DNA from: JBDRNO01 sp043811005
Lineage (GTDB): Bacteria; Bacteroidota; Bacteroidia; NORP154
Direction of reading: 5' to 3'
DNA: 13,463 nt
Assembly: GCA_043811005.1 (NCBI GenBank)
Contig: JBDRNO010000198.1
Location: 1 to 13,463 of the forward strand
A program made the translations under genes and the position numbers. The notes under the pieces are model-generated. The model was not told the DNA's origin and did not search any database. It saw nothing but the letters and a program-made list of their open reading frames with translations. Shown piece after piece: positions 6,233 through 12,557 of the stretch (the stretch's first letter is position 1; every line of letters starts with the position of its first letter).

Positions 6233-9200
6233 ATGATTTTTATAAATACATATAAATTTATTTTTCTATTTTCTATTTTCTGTTTTCAATTTTCAATTTT
6301 TAATTTCCAATCAAAAGCCCAGTCCCCTAACGCTGATTTCACTGCTAACCTAACTTCAGGGTGCAGCCCGTTAATGGTATATTTTATTGACCTGTCCACA
6401 AATAATCCCAATTCATGGTCGTGGGATTTTGGTAATGGTAATAATTCCACCCAGAAAAATCCAAGCGCTGTTTATACTATTCCCGGTATTTATACTGTTA
6501 TTTTAACCGTTTCAAATTCAAGCGGGAGTGATGTGGAAACTAAAGTGGATTATATAACAGTTTTTGAGAGCCCTTCTGCTGATTTTTCTGCCGATACTTC
6601 TTCAGGTTGTACCCTTATAGTCCAGTTTACCGACTTATCTGATCCCGGCTCTTCAGCTATAACTTCATGGCTTTGGGACTTTGGTGATGGATTTACATCA
6701 TCAGTACAGAACCCAACCTATACTTATAGCACAGCAGGAGACTACTATGTTAGTTTAACCGTTACAAATGCTGAGGGTTGTTATGATGGTTTCATATCAA
6801 ATGACCCCATTTCGATTACTCTAGGACCTCAAGCTGTTTTTACAGGCACACCCAATACAGGATGTTCTGTTCCTCTATCTGTTACTTTTAGCGATTTATC
6901 AGTTCAAGGTTCGGGAGCTATTACTTCATGGTTCTGGGATTTGGGTGATGGCAATACTGATATTGCTCAAAATCCAAACCATACATATACATCATTTGGG
7001 AGCTATGATATTACCTTGATCACAACAGATACAAATAATTGTTCCGATACATCCATAATCGGTAATTATATTATCATTGACGATATAATAGCAGATTTTA
7101 CAAGTAATTCCACTATAAATTGCCCTTACCTGACGGTTACTTTTACAGATTCCTCTTCAGCCAGCCCTACATCATGGTTTTGGGATTTTGGCGATGGAAA
7201 TACCAGTACAGTTCAAAATCCGGTGCATAATTACGACACTTCAGGAGTATTCACTGTTACTTTGATAATAAGCCAGGCAGGTTGTATTGATACTATTATA
7301 AAACCCAACTACATAACTTTCGAACAACCTGTTGCGAGCTTTGTTGCTGATTCAATGAATAATTGCGAGTTTCCTTTTACGGTGAACTTTACCAATAATT
7401 CTACAGGAGTAAGTCCGTTACAGTTTTTTTGGGATTTTGGTGACGGCAGTCCTGTTGATACTAACGTAAATCCTTCCCACACATATACCGCTGAGGGGGC
7501 TTATAAAGTAAGTTTAATTATGATTGATTCTTTTGGTTGTACAGATACAATAAAAATGGCTGATTTGAATGATTCCATCCTTATTGCAGAACCTATAGCA
7601 GATTTCACAGGAGGTCCGCTAGAAGGGTGTATCCCTTTAACGGTGAATTTTACCGATCTAACTATCAGTATTGTTGATCCCATTACAGGTTGGATTTGGA
7701 ATTTCGGAGATACCTTGTCAGTATCTGATAATACGGATACTTTGCAAAATCCTGTCCATATATATGATTCAATTGGCGATTACACTGTTACTTTAATTAT
7801 AACAACAGCAAGGGGTTGTACTGATACAATTACAATAATTGATTTAATAAGTACAGGTTATCCTCCGGATTCTGTCTATTTTACTAAATCCGATACAATA
7901 GCTTGTTTTGACTCCCTTGTACAATTTACAGATCTATCTGTTGATACTATCAATAACTGGCTCTGGGATTTTAGTGATGGCGGCACTTCAATACTTCAAG
8001 ATCCAACCTATTCTTTTCAGGATACTGGCTGGATAATGATCACGTTAACGGCTGGTTTTAATGGCTGTAATGATACTTCATTTACAGATTCCATTTATAT
8101 TTTACCTCCGAGAGCCATTTTTTCAGCAACACCAACCGTGCTTTGTTCTGTACCGGACACTGTTTATTTTACAGATCTGTCCTGGGATGCAGAATCATGG
8201 CAATGGGATTTTGGAGATGGAAGCCCTGTTGATACTACACAAAATCCATTTCATATATACTCCTCACCCGGCTTTTATACGGTTAGCTTAACCGCCGGTA
8301 ATTCAAATGGATGTTCAAATACATCAACATTAAGCAACTATATTGCAGCGCCTGAGATTACAACTGGATTTAATGCCGACACTACCGTGGGTTGTTTTAC
8401 TCTTGATGTTAATTTTACAGATACCACTACCACAAATTCTTCCATCATCTCCTGGTTTTGGGATTTTGGTGATGGTAACTCCTCTGTACAACAAAATCCT
8501 CTGGTTCATACCTTTTCAGATACAGGTACTTATGATATAACTTTAATAACCACTGAAACATATAACTGCAAAGACACATTGGTTAAAGCAGCTTATATTA
8601 CAATATTCGGCACCTATCCGGACTTTACCGCTGATACCCTGACTGGTTGTGTCCCATTTACCGTTAATTTCACTGATCTGTCCGGGGGAACATCCCCGGT
8701 TGTTTCATGGTTTTGGGATTTTGGTGATGGTAGCCCTTTAGATACAACTCAAAATCCAACACACACTTATGCAATCCGTGGTATTTATAGCGTTCAATTA
8801 ACCGTAATTGACACTAACGTGTGTACTGATATTTTGCAGAAAAGCAATTATATAATTTCCACTTTTCCTTATCCCGGTTTTAATTATAAAACAATAGCGT
8901 GTATTAATGAGGATATAGGCATTGCAGATACTTCAACCGGAACCGGACTTGCCTGCTTTTGGGATTTTGGTGATGGTAATACTGATAGTATTGTAAATCC
9001 GGGTTTTGCTTACGCTGATAGCGGAACTTATTCTATAAATCTTACAGTTACTGATACCAATGGGTGTGATAGTACTATTTCACGGGTAATAACGGTTATT
9101 CCACTTCCAACAGCTGATTTTAGTGCAGATTCATTATTTAAAAATTGCCCTCCCCTAGTCGTAACTTTTACCGATCTTTCAACAGCCGATAATGACAGTA

Positions 9201-10693
9201 TTGTTAACTGGTTTTGGGATTTCGGTGATGGAGCTACTTCTGTAAAACCGGATTCTGTTATACATACTTATTGGACTCCCGATACGTTTGATGTTACTTT
9301 GATCGTAACAAATTCAAGCGGATGCACCGATACTTTATATATTCCCGGTTTGATCATAGTACAAGGTCCTTCAGGTTCTTTTACTTTTTCACCGGATTCC
9401 GGATGTATTCCCTTAGATGTAACTTTCAATGCAGTAGTTGAAAATGCAACAGAGATTCAATGGGATTTTGGAGATGGAATTATTGATACCTTAAGCGGAG
9501 CTTCAGTTGTACATACATATCTGAATCCCGGTAATCCAAGCCCGGCTTTAATTTTAACAGATTCAGCCGGATGTGCCCAATTGGCTACCCCTCCTTCACA
9601 AGGTTCTATTACTATTGATGAACTTATTGCATCATTTATATCGAATTCACCACTTTGTGATTTAGGTACAGTTGTTTTTATTGATCAATCATCCACAGTT
9701 AATTCGTCAATAACAAGCCGGCTTTGGGATTTTGGTGACGGTAACACAAGCACCGATGTTAGTCCGGTGCACTCGTATGGTGATACAGGCACTTATATAG
9801 TTACCTTAACAATTGTTAATTCGTTGGGATGTACAGTAACAGCATCAGAGACAATTGAGATATTTATGGCACCCAATCTTAAGATCTGGGTTTCTGATTT
9901 TTCAGGTTGTGTACCTTTTTCTGTTCAGTTTATAGACAGCTCTGAATATTTTTCCCCTTTAACTTATGGAGAATGGGATTTTGGCGATGGTCAAACAACA
10001 ACATTGCAGGATCCAATACATGAATATTCAGGCAGCGGTGTATATGAGGTTAATTTCACTGCTTTTTATGGGAATGGGTTATGTAGTGCCAGTATCACAG
10101 CAGATAGTTTGATAAGAGTTTTTATTCAGCCGGTTGCAGGTTTTAATATGGATTCGTCATTATCTGACTTTGAAAATATTGTGATTTACTTTCAAAATAA
10201 TAGTGTGATTGACAGCTCGGTTGGGGTACATGAGTATTTTTGGGATTTTGGCGATCCTGACAGCGATGATGACAATTATTCCACAAATGAAAATCCCTAT
10301 CACACTTATGGTGAATATGGTGAATATACCATACAACTGATCGTGTCGAATGAGGGATGCTCTGCTGATACTGTCTCTCACACTTTTAATATTAAATGGA
10401 CAAAATTCTCTATTCCCAATGTATTTTCCCCTAACGGAGACGGCATTAATGAGATTTTTAATGTAGAAGGATTCGATGTGGTACAGGTTGAAGGAATGAT
10501 ATTCACCAGGTGGGGACAGAAGATATATGAGTGGAATACTACACAAGGTGGATGGGATGGAAGAACTACAGCAGGTGTTCCGGTATCTGAAGGTACTTAT
10601 TTTTATATATTAAAGGTGAGGTTGATTGATGAAATTTCTTCCGAAGGCGTTGAAGAAAAAACATTTACAGGAACAGTTACACTGATCAGGTGA
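6233..10693 (+). CDS. Giant PKD-repeat protein with T9SS type B sorting domain
   Basis: Secreted, probably surface-displayed protein of 1486 residues. Residues 1-30 form a phenylalanine-rich signal peptide ending at KAQ. Sixteen PKD (polycystic kidney disease, Ig-like beta-sandwich) domains of 80-89 residues follow, each marked by a WDFGDG-type core; the first core Trp is at about residue 64 and the last at 1337. Repeat 6 (WNFGDT) and repeat 7 (WDFSDG) deviate most. Most repeats carry one Cys near the start (GCxP-type) and one near the end (GCTDT-type), suggesting intradomain disulfides. Repeat 16 has an acidic insert, DPDSDDDN. Residues about 1392-1486 (PNVFSPNGDGINE, FTRWGQKIYEW, GGWDG, SEGTYFYILKV, GTVTLIR) are the gliding-motility-associated C-terminal domain that targets cargo to T9SS. 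PKD arrays usually serve as spacers or adhesive stalks; no catalytic domain is present, so a structural or adhesive role is inferred. Confidence 0.95.
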   Translation: MIFINTYKFIFLFSIFCFQFSIFNFQSKAQSPNADFTANLTSGCSPLMVYFIDLSTNNPNSWSWDFGNGNNSTQKNPSAVYTIPGIYTVILTVSNSSGSDVETKVDYITVFESPSADFSADTSSGCTLIVQFTDLSDPGSSAITSWLWDFGDGFTSSVQNPTYTYSTAGDYYVSLTVTNAEGCYDGFISNDPISITLGPQAVFTGTPNTGCSVPLSVTFSDLSVQGSGAITSWFWDLGDGNTDIAQNPNHTYTSFGSYDITLITTDTNNCSDTSIIGNYIIIDDIIADFTSNSTINCPYLTVTFTDSSSASPTSWFWDFGDGNTSTVQNPVHNYDTSGVFTVTLIISQAGCIDTIIKPNYITFEQPVASFVADSMNNCEFPFTVNFTNNSTGVSPLQFFWDFGDGSPVDTNVNPSHTYTAEGAYKVSLIMIDSFGCTDTIKMADLNDSILIAEPIADFTGGPLEGCIPLTVNFTDLTISIVDPITGWIWNFGDTLSVSDNTDTLQNPVHIYDSIGDYTVTLIITTARGCTDTITIIDLISTGYPPDSVYFTKSDTIACFDSLVQFTDLSVDTINNWLWDFSDGGTSILQDPTYSFQDTGWIMITLTAGFNGCNDTSFTDSIYILPPRAIFSATPTVLCSVPDTVYFTDLSWDAESWQWDFGDGSPVDTTQNPFHIYSSPGFYTVSLTAGNSNGCSNTSTLSNYIAAPEITTGFNADTTVGCFTLDVNFTDTTTTNSSIISWFWDFGDGNSSVQQNPLVHTFSDTGTYDITLITTETYNCKDTLVKAAYITIFGTYPDFTADTLTGCVPFTVNFTDLSGGTSPVVSWFWDFGDGSPLDTTQNPTHTYAIRGIYSVQLTVIDTNVCTDILQKSNYIISTFPYPGFNYKTIACINEDIGIADTSTGTGLACFWDFGDGNTDSIVNPGFAYADSGTYSINLTVTDTNGCDSTISRVITVIPLPTADFSADSLFKNCPPLVVTFTDLSTADNDSIVNWFWDFGDGATSVKPDSVIHTYWTPDTFDVTLIVTNSSGCTDTLYIPGLIIVQGPSGSFTFSPDSGCIPLDVTFNAVVENATEIQWDFGDGIIDTLSGASVVHTYLNPGNPSPALILTDSAGCAQLATPPSQGSITIDELIASFISNSPLCDLGTVVFIDQSSTVNSSITSRLWDFGDGNTSTDVSPVHSYGDTGTYIVTLTIVNSLGCTVTASETIEIFMAPNLKIWVSDFSGCVPFSVQFIDSSEYFSPLTYGEWDFGDGQTTTLQDPIHEYSGSGVYEVNFTAFYGNGLCSASITADSLIRVFIQPVAGFNMDSSLSDFENIVIYFQNNSVIDSSVGVHEYFWDFGDPDSDDDNYSTNENPYHTYGEYGEYTIQLIVSNEGCSADTVSHTFNIKWTKFSIPNVFSPNGDGINEIFNVEGFDVVQVEGMIFTRWGQKIYEWNTTQGGWDGRTTAGVPVSEGTYFYILKVRLIDEISSEGVEEKTFTGTVTLIR
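6267..6315 (+). repeat. Heptamer array encoding the signal-peptide core of the PKD protein
   Basis: Seven-base units run without phase slip: TATTTTC (6267-6273), TATTTTC (6274-6280), TGTTTTC (6281-6287), AATTTTC (6288-6294), then AATTTTT and AATTTCC. Because 3 x 7 = 21 bases, translation gives a seven-residue repeat, FSIFCFQ followed by FSIFNFQ. This supplies most of the hydrophobic segment of the signal peptide. Confidence 0.8.
6326..10402 (+). repeat. Sixteen tandem PKD-domain coding units
   Basis: The core Trp codon of each unit starts at 6422, 6674, 6935, 7181, 7430, 7697, 7964, 8204, 8459, 8714, 8960, 9215, 9461, 9725, 9974 and 10241. Spacings are 240-267 bases, all multiples of three, average about 255. 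The core DNA, near TGGGATTTTGGTGATGG, is nearly identical in several units while flanks differ, so the array is old rather than freshly amplified. Units 5, 8 and 10 share an SPxDT insertion after the core. Confidence 0.9.
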
Positions 10694-10723
10694 TATTTAT
10701 TTCCCATATTGTTTTTTTTCTTT

Positions 10724-10758
10724 CCTTCATCATTCTTCATTTGTTATTCAATATTCAA
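10724..10758. repeat. Heptamer array upstream of the DUF502 gene
   Basis: Seven-base units CCTTCAT, CATTCTT, CATTTGT, TATTCAA, TATTCAA occupy 10724-10758 in register. The TTTG within the third unit is also the candidate -33 box of the promoter for the next gene. The array follows a run of eight T (10712-10719) after the PKD gene. Confidence 0.65.
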
Positions 10759-10769
10759 TCGTATATTTG
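10740..10769 (+). promoter_or_regulatory. Bacteroidota promoter of the DUF502 gene
   Basis: TTTG (10740-10743) and TATATTTG (10762-10769) match the -33 and -7 consensus boxes exactly, with an 18-base spacer inside the accepted range. Transcription would start near 10775, leaving a leader of about 37 bases. This is the best promoter in the window and marks the DUF502 gene as a unit separate from the PKD gene. Confidence 0.6.
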
Positions 10770-10811
10770 TATCGCTAACGATAATTTAATCCAAAAATTT
10801 ACCTTATAACT

Positions 10812-11420
10812 ATGAAAAAACTCATCAAATATTTTTTACAGGGCTTGCTATATATTGTACCTATAGCAATAACCCTTTGGGTTATTTATAAGGTCTTTAT
10901 ATTCATAGATGGGATCATTCTGAAATTGGAAATTCCATACCTGGATATACCTGGCATGGGCGTTATTATTATACTGGTTCTCATAACTTTAGTCGGTTAT
11001 CTCGGACAAACCATAATTGCTAAACCAATTTTTTCATATTTTGACAATATCATTGAAAAAGCGCCATTGATCAAGGTCATTTATTCTGCCATCAAAGACC
11101 TTTTATCCGCTTTTGTAGGTTCAAAAAAGAGATTCAACCAGCCGGTAATGGTCAAATTGAATAGGAATTCCGAGGTACAAAAGCTCGGGTTCATCACTCA
11201 GAGTGACCTGACCGAACTCGGCTTAGGAAAAGATAAAGTTGCAGTTTATTTGCCACATTCTTATGCATGGTCAGGCAACCAGTTTATTGTACCTAAGGAA
11301 AACGTTACTCCTATTAAAGCTTCTGCTACCACGATCATGAAGTTCATCGTCTCAGGAGGAATAACAGAAATCGAAGATTCACAGGTTTCTGCTTTAAGTG
11401 AAGGTACATCGAAAGATTAA
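10812..11420 (+). CDS. DUF502 family inner-membrane protein
   Basis: Protein of 202 residues, normal for the DUF502 family of two-helix membrane proteins. Transmembrane segments lie at about 9-31 (YFLQGLLYIVPIAITLWVIY region) and 49-70 (MGVIIILVLITLVGYLG region). The conserved stretch KAPLIKVIYSAIKDL (83-97) follows, then a soluble beta-rich C-terminal part with GFITQSD (126-132) and VYLPHSYAWSGNQFIVP (about 145-161), where the family usually has P-x-S-G-x-x-x-x-V-P. The biochemical role is unknown. The gene has its own candidate promoter and is followed by a long non-coding stretch, so it is probably transcribed alone. The ATG at 10812 places the first membrane helix at the expected distance from the N-terminus. 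Confidence 0.9.
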   Translation: MKKLIKYFLQGLLYIVPIAITLWVIYKVFIFIDGIILKLEIPYLDIPGMGVIIILVLITLVGYLGQTIIAKPIFSYFDNIIEKAPLIKVIYSAIKDLLSAFVGSKKRFNQPVMVKLNRNSEVQKLGFITQSDLTELGLGKDKVAVYLPHSYAWSGNQFIVPKENVTPIKASATTIMKFIVSGGITEIEDSQVSALSEGTSKD

Positions 11421-11501
11421 GGAAATCTAAGAACATAACTTTGTAAGTTGATTAAAAAAAGATATTATATATAATTGAGTTAATATAAATATGATAATGT
11501 T

Positions 11502-11550
11502 GCTGGGTACTGGTTACTGGTTGTTATGTGCTGGTTACGGAGTTTGAGTA
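11502..11550. repeat. Heptamer array, CTGGTT type
   Basis: Units GCTGGGT (11502-11508), ACTGGTT (11509-11515), ACTGGTT (11516-11522), GTTATGT (11523-11529) and GCTGGTT (11530-11536) keep strict period seven. Two more degenerate units extend to 11550. Confidence 0.75.
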
Positions 11551-11566
11551 TAATATCAACAACCCG

Positions 11567-11587
11567 TTCGGCTGAGCTCACGCCGAA
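11567..11587. repeat. Palindrome between two opposed heptamer arrays
   Basis: TTCGGC-TGAG (11567-11576) faces CTCA-C-GCCGAA (11577-11587): all ten bases of each arm pair, with one bulged C at 11581. It is GC-rich compared with its surroundings. From memory, similar TTCGGCTG-type palindromes are scattered between genes in Bacteroidota genomes, which suggests a dispersed repeat. Confidence 0.6.
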
Positions 11588-11619
11588 GCCAGAACCTAGT
11601 GCCCAGAACCCAGAAGCAG
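11585..11619. repeat. Heptamer array, GAACCCA type (inverted relative to 11502-11550)
   Basis: Units GAAGCCA (11585-11591), GAACCTA (11592-11598), GTGCCCA (11599-11605), GAACCCA (11606-11612) and GAAGCAG (11613-11619). Its reverse complement matches the 11502 array: the complement of 11601-11612 agrees with 11503-11514 at 10 of 12 positions. The two arrays could pair as one long imperfect stem around the palindrome. Confidence 0.7.
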
Positions 11620-11629
11620 ACGATTAAAT

Positions 11630-11664
11630 GCCACACCTAACGGGTGGCCACCAGTTAAGGTGGC
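11630..11664. repeat. Double hairpin (REP-like)
   Basis: The first hairpin is GCCAC (11630-11634) with GTGGC (11644-11648), alternatively CACC/GGTG around TAACG. The second is GCCACC (11647-11652) with GGTGGC (11659-11664), loop AGTTAA. Two adjacent GC-rich hairpins in AT-rich intergenic DNA resemble REP-type elements mobilised by RAYT transposases. No transposase is present here. Confidence 0.5.
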
Positions 11665-11769
11665 AAAAACATAGATGTTAAAATAAATTTTATTGAAAGC
11701 ATTAAAATTCCGATACTAAGAAATTAATAATCATAAATACTCTCTTTTAATTATGTAATATATTGAATC

Positions 11770-12447
11770 ATGAATAAACTATTATTAATCACGGCAGTAA
11801 TTTTATTTGGCTTGCCAATTTTCGCTCAAAAGATCAAAGTTTCTCAATCAAGTGAGAATATTGGAAGCGGTCGCAATAATGCCTTAACGGTTATTATCTA
11901 TGAAGCTGATGATTCCGAAGTTCGCAAAGAATGGAAATCACTGATGAAAAGTTATAATGCCAAAGTTACTTCGGGAAAAGAGGTCTTCGCGGATGATGTG
12001 AACATTCCTTCCATAAGCGGCAATACAATTGACATTTATGCAAAAGCAGAAGAAGAAAGCAATAATACTGTTAAGTTGATCGTGGGGTTTGACCTGGGGG
12101 GAGCTTATTTATCGTCACAACAATCAGGATATAACTCAGCCGAAACGATGCTTTATAACTTTGCAGTTAGGATGACTAAAGAGGGGGTAGAAAAACAACT
12201 CGCTGGGGCTAATAAAGAACAGGTGAAATTGGAGAAAAATCTCGAAAAGCTAAAAAAAACAAATGATCGGCTGTACATGGATATTGAAAGGTATAAGAAA
12301 CAGATTGAGGAAGCAACAAAGAACATAGAACAGGCGGAAAAGGATGTTGTTACCAACGGGAAAGATCAGGAGCAAGCCGGAAAAGATATTGAGGAGCAAA
12401 AAAAGGAGGTTCAAAAGGTTGCTGATAAACTAAAGGACGTTAAATAA
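11770..12447 (+). CDS. Secreted coiled-coil protein of unknown function
   Basis: Protein of 225 residues that I recognise only as similar to unnamed conserved Bacteroidota proteins. Residues 1-20 are a clear signal peptide (LLLITAVILFGLPIFAQ), with cleavage after FA or FAQ and no lipobox Cys, so the product should be periplasmic or exported. Residues about 25-135 form a mixed alpha/beta domain: NALTVIIYEADDSEVRKEW (38-56), a KEVFADDVNIP segment (70-80), NTIDIYAKAEE (85-95) and KLIVGFDLGGAYLS (102-115). Residues about 138-225 are a highly charged, Lys/Glu-rich helix with heptad-like spacing, almost certainly a coiled coil. There is no T9SS sorting domain. The gene is flanked by repeat elements on both sides and is probably monocistronic. 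No function is proposed. Confidence 0.85.
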   Translation: MNKLLLITAVILFGLPIFAQKIKVSQSSENIGSGRNNALTVIIYEADDSEVRKEWKSLMKSYNAKVTSGKEVFADDVNIPSISGNTIDIYAKAEEESNNTVKLIVGFDLGGAYLSSQQSGYNSAETMLYNFAVRMTKEGVEKQLAGANKEQVKLEKNLEKLKKTNDRLYMDIERYKKQIEEATKNIEQAEKDVVTNGKDQEQAGKDIEEQKKEVQKVADKLKDVK

Positions 12448-12449
12448 CA

Positions 12450-12498
12450 GCTCCGAAGGAGCGGCATCATAATAACTCATGGCGTAAGCCATGAGTTA
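12450..12498. repeat. Double hairpin with GTAA tetraloop after the coiled-coil gene
   Basis: The first hairpin is GCTCC/GGAGC around GAA (12450-12462). The second is a perfect 11-base-pair stem, TAACTCATGGC (12473-12483) with GCCATGAGTTA (12488-12498), closed by GTAA, a GNRA-class tetraloop if transcribed. It begins two bases after the stop codon of the upstream gene. No T-run follows, so it is not a classical terminator; it may stabilise the mRNA 3' end or be a REP-like dispersed element. Confidence 0.65.
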
Positions 12499-12557
12499 AA
12501 GACGTCAACCCTGAGAACAATCTCCGCCAAATGCCAGTACCACACAATTGACCACTA

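Larger units (their letters stand above)
11421..11769. other. 349-base intergenic region rich in inverted repeats
   Basis: No gene is supported here; the longest start-stop pair in the repeat part encodes about 18 residues. From left to right it holds AT-rich sequence, a heptamer array (11502-11550), a palindrome (11567-11587), a second heptamer array of opposite orientation (11585-11619), a double hairpin (11630-11664), and about 100 AT-rich bases that should contain the promoter of the next gene. I could not identify that promoter with confidence. Confidence 0.7.

Noticed and set aside
6233..10693. Additional open frames on both strands inside the two giant genes
   Set aside because: They overlap repeats with clear protein homology in the main frame, are 60-128 residues and show no recognisable domain; they are shadows.
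10681..10720. Intrinsic terminator after the PKD gene (T-run at 10712-10719)
   Set aside because: The run of eight T is present, but I could not find a convincing stem directly before it.
11491..11547. Short open frame of about 18 codons across the heptamer array
   Set aside because: Its sequence is just the translation of the 7-base repeat; no independent evidence of coding.
11502..11664. CRISPR-like array or IS remnant
   Set aside because: Repeats are seven bases with no spacers, and no cas or transposase sequence is present; a dispersed repeat or structured element fits better.
12403..12410. Shine-Dalgarno-like AAGGAGGT
   Set aside because: It lies inside the Lys/Glu-rich coding region of the 11770 gene (codons for KKEV), with no start codon at the right distance; purine-rich codons explain it.
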